From Phaeosaccion multiseriatum (Eukaryota; Ochrophyta, other classes), in NCBI GenBank assembly GCA_965112735.1, contig OZ218951.1:2480001-2544000 (forward strand): DNA of 64,000 bases. The letters are read 5' to 3'. Of the stretch, positions 32,118 to 44,526 are shown piece after piece. Position numbers and translations under genes: made by a program. Numbering within the stretch: position 1 is the first letter of the stretch; each line of letters begins with the position of its first letter. The notes beneath the pieces were generated by a model, which saw nothing but the letters and a program-made list of their open reading frames with translations, did not search any database and was not told the origin of the DNA.

Positions 32118-35100
32118 TCAAGAGCGCGTCAGGAAGTCATCGTACACTTGGAGCATGTCGGGCGTGACCCCGGGGTGGACGCCTCGCAGGGCCGTCTCAA
32201 AGTCGCTCTGCCGCACCTGTTGACATGGGGAGAAGGGGCAGCCACATCGGAGAGTCAGAAGGAGATCCGTTAGAGCATTGCAAGGAAAAGTGACATACAC
32301 ACATACACACACACCATGCATGTGTCTTCGTAACGTTTCGCTATAGCTAAGCGTTTCACGCGTGGATACACGCATACCTCCTGGCAGTGTAAGCCCCTCT
32401 CTCGAAGGGCATACATGGCGGCTTCTCGACACGCGCTCTCGATCTCCGCCCCGCTGAGGCCCTCTGCTCTCTCCGCCAAGAAGGAAAGGTCGACATCCCC
32501 TCCCAGAGGGGTCTGACGGGTGTGAACCTCAAAGATCTTGAGCATCAGTAGCACAGTGCATTATGATACGGAGGAGGAGGAGGAGGAGGAGGAGGAGCAG
32601 AAGGAGGAGGAGGAGCAGAAGGAGGAGGAAGAGGAGGAGGAGGAGGAGGAGGAGGAGGAGGAGGAGGAGGAGGAGGAGGAGGAGCAGAAGGAGGAGGAAG
32701 AGGAGGAGGAGGAGGAGGAGGAGGAGGAGGAGGAGGAGGAGGACGAGGAGGACGAGGAGGACGAGGAGGAGGAGGAGGAGGAGGAGATGAGACGAGAGGA
32801 GAGAAATAGCTGATGAGCTGTCCGAAGAGGGACGGAAGCGTGGTTGGGTTGCGGGGGGGGACCACCCTTTCCCTTCTCCACACGCCTCCCTCTTCCTTTC
32901 CCCTCCCTGCCTCGCCCCAGCCCTACCCTCAACCTTGCATGTCCCCTTCCTCCATCCTCCTTCTTCCCCACCTACCCACCCCTTTCTCACCCTCGCCCTC
33001 ACCCTCACCCTCACCCTCACCTGCCTTCGCCCTTCCTGGTCGGGCAGCGGCACATAAATGAGCTCGTCGAAACGCCCCTTCCTCAGCAGCGCAGAGTCGA
33101 TGGCACCAGGGCGGTTGGTGGCCGCCACCACCGTCACGCCATCCCCCCCCTGCATGGCGTCTACACCATCCATTTCATTCAGAAACGTCGCCAGCACACT
33201 GGATTCTGCTCTACCTCCTCCTCCTCCTCCATCCCCGCCTCTGTTGCTGACGAGGGCGTCGAGCTCATCGAAAAAGAGAATGCAGGGAGACGCCCCTCGA
33301 GCGACGGTGAAGGCCCTGCGTACCGCTGCCTCGGCCTCACCGAGGTAGGGAGAGTACACGTCAGCACCTGTCCACAAGAAGGGGAGGAGGAAGGAGGAGG
33401 GAGATGAGTATTGTGCACGAGGAGCGGGTGAGGAGGAGGGACTTGATCTACGCAAGGGGGGTATGAGAGGGGGATTAGAAAGAGGCGAAGAGGATACAAG
33501 TGCTCTGCCCACAGGGGTGAAGGAGGAAGGAGGAGAGAAAGGACGGGGCGGTGATGGCGACGCATATGGCTCCTCGATCCTCCACGCACCTGATAGAGAC
33601 ACGAAGGATGCCATCGTTGCGTTGGCGACGGCCTTGACGAGGGTGGTCTTGCTGCACCCCGGGGGGCCGAACAGCAGGATGCCGCGCGGGGGCCTGGGGT
33701 TAGGGGTGGAGGGGTGGATGGGTGGGTGGTGGGGGGGGGTAGGAGATGAGGGGTCAGGACGAGGGTCAGGGTCAGATCCAGGGTCACGGTCAGGGTCAGG
33801 GGCAGGGTCAGGGTCAGGGTCAGGGTCAGGGGCAGGGTCAGGGTCAGGGTCAGGGTCAGGGGCAAGGATAAGGGTGAGGGTGAGGGTCAGCGTCTGGAGG
33901 CAGGAGGACATGCAGGTCACGAGTTGAGAGCAACGATCAAGGCCCTCGCAACAAGCCAAAGACACACCTCCTCCCCCCCTGCCCTCCTCCACCCCTCCCT
34001 CCCACACCAATAATGTAACTCTTAAGGTTGATTCCCATAAGGCAATGTACCTCCCTCCCACACGACACACACCTCAAGTTGAAGCGTGCAAAGGCGTCCT
34101 TGTGCAACAGAGGCCACTCAACCGCCCGCTGTAACCGCCCCTTTGCCTCCCTCACCCCGCCAATGTCTGCCCACGTGACCTTCGGCACCTCGAGTCGGAA
34201 ACCTCGCAGAGACGAGGACCCCACCTTCTCCAATGCCTGGCGCAGATGCTGCTCCTCCACCAACAGCTGACGACGGCGTTCGTTGGCCAGAGAGAGAGAC
34301 ACCGAGAAAGAGACAGAGAGAGACAGAGAGACCGACAGGGAGACAGACAGGGAGGAAGAGACAGAGAGAAAGAGGCAGAGAGACACACAGAGAGAGAGAG
34401 AGAAAGAAAGAGAGAGGAAGACAGAGTTAGGGTTGGGGTCCGATTGGGGCTGCTGGGGGGCTGTAGGGGGCGAAAGAGGGGCCACTCATTCCTTCACATG
34501 CACCTTCACATTCAGATTCACTTTCACATTCGCATTCACATTCACATTCGCATACACATACACATACACATACACAGGTCAGTGTTGTGGGGTGAGGGTG
34601 GCGATGGTGCTGCAGCAGCTTGCCGGCCATTCACTGACTTACTTTCACGTTAGCTGTCGTCGCTCCCGCCTCCACGCCTACCCGCCCCTGCGGCCTCTGT
34701 TTTTCTCCGGCCCCCTCCTTCCTCGCCTCCCCTCCCTCCTCGTCGTCACCCTCTCCCTCCCCCCCCCCCTCCTCCTGACGCTGCTGATAGCGCCTCACGG
34801 CCTGGCTGCTGGCCAAGAGCACCGCTTCTCTGCTGAGGGCTGCGAGGTCCGCCCCCACGTACCCCACTGCTGCAGCCGCTATGGCTCCGATCGTCGCCAA
34901 GCCACCCTCGACCTCCACGCTGGGGGGGGGGGTAGGGTAGGGTAGGCACCAATCACGGATTGGAAGTCAACCAGCAGCACAAGTGAGAGAGAGGGAGAGA
35001 CGGAAAGAGACAGGGATAGAGAGAGTAAGAGAAAGGAGAGTGAGAATTAGAGTTTGAGTTAGGGACGAGGTGAAGAGGGTGGGAAGTGAGTAGGAGGAGC

Positions 35101-36947
35101 GGAGCCCACTTGTGAGTACATACGCACGTGCAAGCGTGCCAGTGACACTTGAAAAGGTTACGCAAGGGGCGGAAGGGTCTTTGGTTGGGACCGTTGTGAA
35201 AGTAAGTCAAAGCAAGCCAAAGGAAGGAACTTTCGAACACACTCCAAAACCCTTATTCCCTCCCTCTCCCCCTCCCCCTCCTCCCTTCCCTCTCCTCTTC
35301 CCTCCTTCCCTCCCTCTCCCCTCCCTCTCCACTCTCACCCTCTGCAATGGTGCCTAAGAATGCCCTCCCGCTCCTTGTCCGACGGTGGCCCCACGAGCAC
35401 TTCAAGATCGAACCTCCCGGGCCTGCGCAAGGCGGGATCAAGGCTATGCGGACGGTTCGTCGCCCCCACCACAATCACATTGTCTGTCACATTGTCTCCA
35501 ACACCCCCTCCTCCTCGTCCTCCTGCTGCTCCTGCTGCTCCTGCTGCTGCTGCTGCTGCTGCTGTATCACCACCCCCTTCTCCTCCCTCTCCTCCTCCTC
35601 CTCCTCCTCCTGCTACTGCTGCTGCTGCTGCTGCTGTTCTTCCTCCTCCTCCTCCTCCTCCTCCTCCTCCTCCTCCTCCTCCTCCTCCTCCTCCTCCTCC
35701 TCCTCCTCCTCTTACTCTCCTTCCTCCCGCTGCTCCACCCTCCCCTCCTACTTGTCCTCCTACTACTCCTCCGGCTCCTTCCCCGCCCCTGCTACTACTG
35801 CTGCTACCAGAACGTTCCGCGGAAGGTTCCGGCCCTCCTCCGCCCCCCGCCCCCACACCGTCCATGAGAGTAAGCACTTGGGCCAACACCCTGGCGTGGG
35901 ATCCGTCGCCGCCCTTCTCCTCTCTCTTGGACAGGAAGGCATCCACCTCGTCCATAAAGATGAGGCTGCAGCTGAAGGAGGGAGGGCAGCAGGTTGAGAT
36001 AGGGAAGGAGGGACATTGGTTGGAGTAGAAGCCCAAGGGAGAGGGGAGGGAGGGAGGGAGGGAGGGACGGAGGGACAGACAGAGGGAGGGGTTGGTGCTA
36101 GAGTACAACGCGTGGTCTATCCAGACTGCTTGGCGCCGGGGGAAGGAGAGAAGCCAGGGGAGGGAAGCGAGCAAGTCCAGTCGAGTGTCCTCTTAAGGCT
36201 GTCCCGCGCAAGGAAAGAGAGAGACACGAGGACCTCAAGTTAAGTCAAGCCAAGCCTGCTCTCCCCCCCATCCCTCGAGTGAGCTGCGTACCGATGAGGT
36301 GTAAGGGCTCTCCCCGCCACCCGCCCTCCTCTCTTCACCCCGCCCTCCTCCTGCTGCTGTAGCACCAACTGCTCCTCCTCCTCCTGCTGCTGCTGCCGCT
36401 GGCGCTGCCCCTGCCTTGAGAAGTCCTGTGCGGTGCGGAAAATGTTCCGCAGCTTGGCCTCCGCCTCTCCGAAGCTGTTAATGGGCAGTAAATGAAGCCG
36501 CAAAAGGACATTAAAGGACACCGTTTAAGGACGCACATCGAAGGACACAAAGTGGAGTCGAGGTGAGTACACACGCACACGGCACACGTTGGTCATTCAC
36601 CGTCATCGCCATTGACGACAAAAGCCAGCATACACAGACGCGCAGAGTACCGCGCGAACTAACCCCTAGTACCTCACCCCAGCGAGAGCAGCTCCGAGCC
36701 GCTGATGACGGCCAAGTGGACGTGTACCCCGCCCGCCTCGAGCACACGCACCGCCTCGCGCACTGCGAAGGTCTTGCCCACGCCTGGGGAGTGGAGGGGA
36801 GGGGAGTGGAGGGGAGGGAAGGGAAGACCACGGGGGTCTGAGGGCCCGCAAACGAGGCAGGAAGGGTACCCCCTACCCCCCCCTCCCACACACACGCACG
36901 CACACACACACACACACCTACATCCTCACCCGACACACACACACCCG

Positions 36948-36978
<31 letters not shown>

Positions 36979-39241
36979 ACACACACACATACACACACAC
37001 ACCTGGTGGTCCGGAGAGCAGCACTCCCCGGGGCACGAATCTCGCCAGCTGCGGCACCCTCGCCTCCTCGCAAAGCATCTGCAGGCAGAACAGCTCCACT
37101 AGAGACCAAGAGACCGCCCCCCCCGAGTCGCCCGCCCCCACCGGCGAGCCTTGTCCCTCCCCCTCCCCCTCTCCCTTCCCCTTCCCATTTCCCTTCCTGC
37201 GCCGCCCCAAGAGGAGGCGCCCTACACCGTGGGACCGGAGCCGCTCCTGCCGCTCCGGGAGGGGAGGAGGGGCCGCGTCAGTACCCAGAGACGGAGTCGG
37301 AGACGCCACTGCTGCTGCTGCTCCTCCTCCTCCTCCTGCTCCTGCTGCTGCTGCTGCTGCTGCTGCTACTACGCTTGTGCCCTCCCTCCTTGCTTCCTCC
37401 TCCTCGTCGTCCTCCTCCTCGTGCTCCTCCTGCTCGACTGTGATGAGTGTCTCCAGCCCAATCGCCAGCGCGCCCACCCCTTCCTTCGGACCTCCTTGCC
37501 CAGGGGTGGGGCGCCTGCCCCCCGGGGCTGCGCTTCGAATGGTAACGCGCAACAGCTCCCCTGCTTGTGCCCCGGTGGCCTTCACCGCCACTTCAGCTCC
37601 CTCCAACACGTGGAGCTGTCTCAGAGACCGCTTGATCATAGTGGTCACCTGACGGGGTCGGGAAGAAAGGGATGGCAGTGGATGTGGGGAGAGGGAGGGG
37701 GAGAGGGAAGGGGGGGGGGGGAAGGCAGTGGACGGGGGAGGGGAGAGAGATGTGTAGTATGTGTATAAAACGGTCAGAGGGAGGGGATGGGTTAGTTCCA
37801 CTTGTTGTCTCGCTCCGCTCTGCTCCACTCCGAGGAGGAGTCAGAGGACCACCCTTTTCCCTTCCACGGCCTTCGTTCCGTCGCTCTGGCGGGCCCTGGT
37901 GTGCGCACTTGCGCGGCACACACACACCGAGTTTCTCTCGCTCACAGACACAACACACGAGTACATACATTCTTCTCTCCCCCATACACCCTCTCTCTCT
38001 CTCTCTGACATGCACCCACTCACACACCCACACACCCGCTTTCTCCCACACATACTCACACACACATACACTCTCCCACGCACTCACGCACGCACACCCT
38101 CCTTCTCCCACACACTCACACACATACACACAGCCTCTTTCTCCCGCCCACTCATGAGAGCAGCTTCTCTTCCCTTCCCCTGCAGGGCCCCTCTCCTCAC
38201 CTCAGGAGACGCCAGATCAAGGCCCGAAGGAGGAGCGGCCGCGTTTACCCCCTCCCGTGCCGTGGACGCCGATGATGGCAAGAAGAAGCGCGGGGCAGGG
38301 GGCGCCACAGGGGTCACAGAGACAAGCAGACGGGAGGCGTACGTTGCCTCTGCAGAGAAAGGGGGAGAGGAGGAGGAGAGTAGGGGAAAGCACATCACCC
38401 AACAGGCTGAAGCCCCGCCTCCTTCTCCTCCTCTCTGGTCGTTCATTCCACCCTTTCTCTGCTCCTCCTGCTCCCTCCAGTCTCTTTCCTGTGCAAAGAG
38501 TCGGAGCGCTTCCTCCAAGCCCCCCACTAACGACTCCCTTTCCCCACCCCCACCCCCACCCTCACCCCCCTCCTCCAGCAGCGGCAGCGGAAGAAGTACC
38601 CGGGCATCTACAGAGACGACGTCACTGCCTCTATCTCTGTCCACAGGTGGCCTTCCTTCGTGCCACGTGTCGACGCCCCAAGCAGCGAGATCCGCCACCC
38701 CACCCGTCCCTACTCTGCCCTTCCTCGGACGTGCCCTCTCGGGCCAGGCTGCACAGATGCAGCATCCTGTGACGGCAGCAGCCCCCCCACCCCCATCGCC
38801 ACCCACCGCAGCAGCAGGAGGGGCGGGTGGCGTGCTGCTGTTATGGTGGGGTGTGGCTGCTGGACGGATGGGCGAGAAGAGTACAACAACCGGGTCACCG
38901 GGGAGGAGCTGGGTGGTCGTAGTTGCATCGCCCCCTCCCTCGTCCTCCTCCCCGCCCCACGCGGAGTGGAAAGCCCCTGCCGGTAGCTGGCAATTACCAC
39001 TAAAGGGACATACACCACCGTCGGAGGGAGAGCGCCCCTCTTGCCCCAAGCGGTTGTTGCCGTTGCCGACCACCCGTCCTCCCGTTTCAGCTCCTCCTCC
39101 GCTCCTCTTGCCACCAGAAGCCCCACCCCCGACAGCGGCCGGCAGAGGGAGGTAGGTGTGCACGTGCCCAGAGAGCAGCGGAGCATTACACCTCTTCTCC
39201 GCCGCAGTGTCTGTAGTCTTCGGCACTCGCACCCACGCCAT
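32118..39241 (-). CDS. AFG2-family AAA ATPase, AFG2B/SPATA5L1-like (about 1260 aa)
   Basis: Eleven phase-consistent exons on the minus strand: 39241-38201, 37648-37003, 36783-36678, 36474-36292, 35965-35339, 34919-34643, 34266-34073, 33693-33590, 33367-33021, 32536-32378 and 32216-32118. The N-domain includes [13 protein letters not shown]. The first AAA domain has Walker A GPPGVGKT, Walker [22 protein letters not shown] and the lid [14 protein letters not shown]. The second begins TWADIGGV and has [37 protein letters not shown] and [19 protein letters not shown] and SGAD.YSP.LG point to AFG2B rather than CDC48. By family it works in late 60S ribosome maturation. The protein is longer than relatives because of low-complexity inserts, including poly-Gly inside AAA1. 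The start ATG at 39241 is probable. Confidence 0.88.
32572..32790. repeat. (GAG)n triplet array in an intron
   Basis: GAG units with CAG/AAG/GAC interruptions lie within the intron between exons 33367-33021 and 32536-32378 of the AAA ATPase gene. On the coding strand this is (CTC)n near the acceptor. Confidence 0.95.
33755..33885. repeat. (GGGTCA)n hexamer minisatellite in an intron
   Basis: About 20 imperfect GGGTCA/GGGGCA units in the intron upstream of the Walker A exon of the second AAA domain. Confidence 0.9.
34280..34415. repeat. GAGAGAC-type purine tract in an intron
   Basis: Imperfect GAGA/GACA repeats; on the coding strand it is a CT-rich tract ending just before the acceptor of exon 34266-34073. 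Confidence 0.8.
36885..37000. repeat. (CA)n tract in an intron
   Basis: Interrupted CA repeats; read on the coding strand the donor of the Walker A-splitting intron lies at the start of this GT tract. Confidence 0.9.
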
Positions 39242-39648
39242 TGCCTCCCAAGCAAGAAGGTCACAGCCCTATGCCATACAAAGCATGTACATGATGACCC
39301 CGGCGTTACTGCCGTCTCTGGTTGTGATTGTGAGTCACTCTCTCTCTCCCCCCCTCCCTTTGTGTGTAGCAGTGTTATGAGCCCCCGAACACTATTCGAT
39401 GATTCCTGCTCCTGCGTGTGTCATGTGCTCCACAAGACAAAGACACTGTTCTCTTTGTCCGGTGTGGTCGCCCCCCCCACCCCTTCTCTCTTTTTTCAGC
39501 GGCTGCTGGTCCTCTCTGGTTGACACTGTGTCACTTGCCCCCTTTCTCATCGATGTTGCTGCATCCCTCTCTGTAATAAATAAAAGCTTTGGGGGTCGGC
39601 ACTACAATCCTCGGTAGTGTGGAACAAGTCAGAGAAGTGAGCCTTGGT
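39242..39648. other. Spacer upstream of the AAA ATPase gene
   Basis: No gene is recognised; it probably contains the promoter of the AAA ATPase gene. A poly(C) run occurs at about 39471-39482. Confidence 0.4.
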
Positions 39649-40770
39649 TTAGTCCGCGGCGGAGTGGTGGTGCCTAGTCCTACTTCGGCCGTTGCTTCCT
39701 CTTGATCGAGCCATAATTATGGCCACAGGGTACAGCACTCCCACGCAGATGACGAGGAGCCCCAGCCACCAGTGCATGTCCTGTGGCGGACAAGAACGGG
39801 GGGGGGGGGAGGGAAGGTATGTTGTTTTAATGTATGGATCCAGTGCTCAGTTAGACGCAGACGCATTCGCAATAGCAGCAACACAGCAAGGGAGCAGAGT
39901 CTCAGACGGGAGGTTGTGGGTGCTTGTGCTTCTTGCGGAGCGAGAGCAGTGAATGGAGCGTGAAGGAGAGGGGAGAGGAAGGAGGGGGGGGAAGGGGAGG
40001 AAGGATGGAGGTAAACAATGGCTGTTTAGACATTCCATGACCCAGGACACTTGCGCACTCCAAGATACGATACGCGTGGAGAGGAACTGACCTTGTACGA
40101 GGGCGTCAGGTGCAGAACCATGGCAGGATCTGGGACCCCCCCCCCTCTCGCTTCTTTCTGGACCACGCACAGCCCCCAGACTGCACTCCTTCAGAGAGTA
40201 CTTCTGTAGCTACCTGCTGAGCGTCTTTCCCTCTGCCCTTACCACTCGCTCTTTTCCTCCATCCGTGAAGATGGTGGGATCGGATCGGGGATGATAGTCG
40301 TCGCCAAGGCGCGCAGTGGAGACAGAGGTGTGGAAGGAAGGGGCTTCATTTTTCGATTTCCCTCCCAGCCGCCGGGGAGTAGGAGAAAACGGCGGTGTTG
40401 CATCAGCGCGCATGGGCTTGCATGCGCTGCTGCTGCTTCTCATAGTTGGGTTTGCTGCCTTCGTGCTTGCAGATGGTGCAGCCACCCGGGCAACAGCACG
40501 GGATGGAGCACCAGGGGCGGCCCGTGGTGGACGCCTTAGCTGCGCGTTCTTACCACCCTCATTGCCATCTCGCAGGTAACTGGAAGGGCCACAATGAAGC
40601 TTCAAGCGTGAGGGAAGTACCTTAACGCTCTTGTATTGGGGAAGAGAGGACGAGAGCATGTGCACGGACAAGAAGCCCACCGCCATCAACTGGATCGAGG
40701 GGAGGGGGGCGATAGATTGACGTGTTTGAAGGGACAAGAAGGAGAACGGCAACTGAATGAGCGGGAGCAA
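39649..40770 (-). CDS. Probable small membrane protein, not identified
   Basis: The best-supported parts are a last exon at 39780-39649, encoding MHWWLGLLVICVGVLYPVAI then a basic tail and a stop, and a preceding exon that ends ...MVLHLTPSYK at about 40092. A gtcagt donor joins these two in phase. Further upstream, a frame opening near 40770 encodes YKSVKVLPSRLKLHCGPSSY, with a possible donor at 40553, and another exon-like piece near 40330-40245 contains DDYHPRSDPTIFTDGG. The picture is a lumenal or extracellular domain followed by one C-terminal transmembrane helix. I do not recognise the family, and the 5' part overlaps the start of the divergent methyltransferase gene. Low confidence. Confidence 0.3.
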
Positions 40771-42097
40771 GCCTAAGTCTGATGATGGAGACGTGTTTTC
40801 ACGCCGTGAGCCCCCCTCTTGCCCTCTTTGCCTTTACGGCTCGGGCGACTCGCCCCCCAACAGATGCAACAGCAGCCGCACCACAATTAGCGGGAGTGGC
40901 AGGACGCTGACGCCCATGACCTGTGGCCTGGAGGTGCAGATTCGCATCCGCGGCAAGAAGGCCGGAGGAGAGGCGTGGCTCAACGACGCGTACGACGAGT
41001 ACGAGAAGCGTCTCAGGCCCTCCCTCGCCCTCTCCACCACGTGGCACAAGACGGACGACGACCTGCTCAAGGCCGTGGAGAGCGACAAGGGTAAGTGGGC
41101 GGGGGATGACGATACCCGGACAGGGTAGGGGGAGGGGGGGGTTGCTTGCTCGCTTGCTGACAGGGGTTGTGGCGAGAGGGCGACAGGAGCGACTGGCCAT
41201 GACCATGCGGGGAAGGACGGTGGTGGTGGCGTGGGAGAAGAGGGCAGTGGTGTGGTACTGCGGCTACGTCCGCTGCTGCCGCCGTTGTGACTGTTCGATT
41301 CGATTCTTAGAGAGGCGGTTTTAGCGCTGGCGCTTTGGACCTGCTGCTGCACCACCTCTCTGCAGCCAACCAACGCTCTCGACATACATGTAACACCTCG
41401 CTCGATCTTCTGTGTCTTCGAAAGGGGCGGTTCTGCTGCTGGACGAAGGCGGGAAGGCAATGGACAGCGTCGCCTTCAGTCGGCATCTCTACGAGAGGTG
41501 CGAGGTGGTTCGAGTAGATGGCAGTAGATGCGCCGTGCTTCCAGGAGCAGATGGGGCAAACGCACCTCCTGCTGGCTTCAGTCTCTCTCTCTCTCTCTGC
41601 ACGCATCTCCGCCTCTTGTCTCCGTTCTTGTCTCGCAAACATGTGAAACTCACACGGTTCATCGCGGGTGCGGGTCGGCCAGCCTTTGGCACCGCTCTGG
41701 ACAGCAAACTCGAACACTTCACCTTCCTACCCCCCCCCCCCCTGTTTTTGTGGTATCTATCGTCCATCTATGCGGTGGCATTCCTCCTTACCACCAACAT
41801 CGCACGTGATAGATGGGCCTGACCCCACTCCACCCCACCCCACTCCACTCCTCTCCTCTCCACTCCACTCCACCGCACGGCCATTCGCACCGGGCCTCAC
41901 GCCCTACCCTTTCCCCTGCCCAACCCTCTTGCCTGCCCACGCCATCTGCAGCCTGGAGAAGGGTGGCAGCCGAGTGACCATGGTCATCGGAGGGGCGGAG
42001 GGGCTTCCCGAGGCGCTCAAGCGGGGGGCGCTCGCCAGCAAGTACCCCAAGCTCTCCCTCAGCAAGATGACCTTCACGCACGTCTGGGCGAGGGTAC

Positions 42098-42138
<41 letters not shown>

Positions 42139-42894
42139 GCTTTTGCTTTCGAGACGGGGAAGGAGGGAGAGGAAGGTTGGGTAGGGAGGCGAGCGTCCTT
42201 TGAGAGGCGGGAGCAACTCTCTTTGTTCTTCCTTCTGTGTTACTAACGAATGAATCATGTGTGTGCGTGCACACGTGTGGTGCACTTTCCGTTTGTCCGG
42301 CCCCTCCCCACCCCTCCTCCTCAGGTGCTGCTGGCAGAGCAAATCTACAGAGCCTCGGAGATTCACAAGGTGAGACAGAGCATCCACGTGTGCGTTGGCC
42401 CCTTGGTGCCGGTTGAGAGGGCGAGGACCCATGTGTTGTCTCTTCTCTGGCGAGAGATGCATGCACGTGCGTGTTGCGAGTCAAGAGGGGAGTGGAGTGA
42501 GAGCTGTTGGGGCCCTCTTCCATACTCTCGTGCGACGGGTGCCCAATCACGTAGTTCTTGGGCTGATTCCCAAACGCCAATCCAATGTATGTCCGCCGGT
42601 GGCGGCGTCCTGTTGTACGGCAGAGGGAGGAAAATGAGGGTCTGACCCACGCTTCCCTATACCCCTCCCCACCCCGACACTACCAAAGCTGAACAGCTGA
42701 CCATGGACGTGGGAAGGCGTTGGGGTGAGCTGTGGTAGGCCCCGTGTGGCGTGTGGGTCGTGCCGACATACAGCAGAGCACAGCAGAGCCCATCCTCCCA
42801 CTGCCTTGGTGCTAATTTTCTAATTTCGTTTGGATTGTTTTTGTCGTCCCTCTGCTGCTCTCTCTTGAAGGGCTCCAAGTACCACAAAGTGTGA
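40757..42894 (+). CDS. RlmH-type rRNA pseudouridine methyltransferase (SPOUT family), about 205 aa
   Basis: Five phase-consistent exons: 40757-41090, 41425-41497, 41952-42093, 42325-42369 and 42871-42894. The conserved parts are QIRIRGKKAGGEAWLNDAYD, LLLDEGGKAMDS, VTMVIGGAEGLP, LSLSKMTFTH and the C-terminal AEQIYRASEIHKGSKYHKV. These are hallmarks of RlmH, which in bacteria N3-methylates pseudouridine 1915 of 23S rRNA using S-adenosylmethionine. The bacterial enzyme is about 155 aa; this one has an N-terminal extension of about 50 residues, a candidate organelle-targeting region, although an internal ATG at 40917 is an alternative start. A plastid or mitochondrial ribosome is the likely substrate. 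The last exon is only 24 nt but encodes the conserved end. Confidence 0.9.
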
Positions 42895-43840
42895 CGTGAG
42901 GATGTGTTGACCATCTTCGGATGGGCCCATGACACACTTGGTAACGACGAACCGCCCGCTCGGGTGCTGCTCGTGTCACACGAGTACTCTGGAGCAGTGC
43001 GGTGGACGAAAGGTGCCGCCGGCGGAAGGCGTCTCCCCCAGGGGAGGAGGGCCTTTTACCCCGAGCCACAGAGAGCGCGGTGAAAGCTGCTGCTGATCAA
43101 CTGTGGGAGCGAGGCTCAGCAGGAACACCCCCCGGGGGAGAGGAGGTCCCCGCGAGCCGGTCCGGACGAAGCTCCAAAGTGGGCGCCCCCCCACCCTACC
43201 ACCGCCACCGATCTCGTCGCGGGGGGTCGGCAGACCTCCATAACGTGGAGGAAACCCAAGTCAAGTTAGCGTATCGCTAAGAATATACGTCAGCAACGGG
43301 CCCCTGGTCTCAATCTTCCTCTTGAGGTTGGCTCCTTTGCGCAGTCGGAGAGGGGCAGCAGGCCAAGTCTGAGAGCAAGGGAGAGAAGGAAGAAGTGGTG
43401 AGAGTGGCGTCAGGCAGACTCTGAGAGCCATAGAGAGGCTGAGAAGGAGATGGAAGTAGCTGCCACCGGAAGAGGAGGAAAGTCAGCGGTTCCCGTCAGG
43501 AGGCTCTCGGCCCAGCCGGCAAGACGGGATGTGCAGGGAAAGGTGCCTTTGGGGGGGGAAAGCATGAAGCAATGCCAGGTTGAGATCAATTCCTCCCTCC
43601 TTCTCGTGTCATGGTAGCATGCCAGTATATGGGCATTTGATTCTCGCATTGGGGGGGTGTACGCGACCCTAATCTTGGTTTGTGGAAGCAGGGGCGCTCA
43701 GAGTGTGTGGATGCAATGTTGTTCTCTTGGAAAGGAAGAGAGGTGGAGGGACTTGTCTCAGTGATCAAGGGTGGTGGAAGGAAAGGGGGGGAGAGGGGGG
43801 AAGGCCGGGGAAGAGAGCGGCGTCCCTCAGTCAATCACAT
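42895..43840. other. Spacer without recognised gene
   Basis: No convincing gene on either strand. Short G-rich runs occur at 43551-43558 and about 43780-43800. Confidence 0.4.
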
Positions 43841-44430
43841 CCCAGGAGCGAAGCAGCAGCTGTTCCCCCCCCCCCCCCCCCCCCCAGTCGAGACTTACCA
43901 AGACGGGGAGCCCTTTTTCACTGCCATAAACAAATCTGTGTGTGGTATATTTGAAATCACAACCCCCTGCGATAACGAGCTTGAACGAGCACACAACTTG
44001 GCATAGAGCAGCGCATGCATCAATGAGCAGAGAAGGGAGGGAGCATCATCAGGGGAGGAACGAGAGGCGGAGGGGAGGGGGCGCGACGTCTGTACAAGGC
44101 TGTCTCGCACGACGAGGGAGGAGATGGAGGAGATGACAATCGGGGGGAGGAGACGCGGCTAATCGACGACGATGTACAATTGTAGCGGAGATGGACCCGG
44201 CCAGGAGGGTCATGTTCGGTATGGCCGTCATGGTGGAGCTCAAGTCCGGCTTATCGTGGCCTGGAGTCGTGTGCGATCCTCGCTTCGCTCCTCATCCGGT
44301 CATGGTCACGGCCCAAAAATGCCTTCCTCGAGCACAAGACCTGGTCTTCCTCTTCGGCATCAAGTACCCATTCATTATGGCGCCATGCTGGTGAGCGAGG
44401 TCTGGTAGGGTATCAAGCCATCTATCCATC
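43820..44430 (+). pseudogene. Truncated duplicate of the PWWP-like gene 5' part
   Basis: This segment is homologous to about 51409-52010. It repeats the upstream sequence (GTCCCTCAGTCAATCACATC) and the first-exon core: MDPARRVMFGMAVMVELKSG, then PHPVMVTAQKCLPRAQDLVF and the donor GTGAGCGAG. The frame upstream is disrupted, and the downstream exons of the full gene are absent; similarity ends near 44430. A poly(C) run interrupts it at 43867-43886. It is therefore a broken partial copy. Confidence 0.75.
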
Positions 44431-44526
44431 CGCAGAGTGTTCCGCTGTACCATGTGCATTTCCTTTGGCAGGCCGCCGAGTTTCCTCATTCCACACTCCC
44501 AAAGGTCACAAACGTGCTTGTTTCCT

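Noticed and set aside
36925-37003. Extending AAA ATPase exon 2 through the GT tract
   Set aside because: Reading through breaks the Walker A motif GPPGVGKT, which is restored exactly by splicing to 36783.
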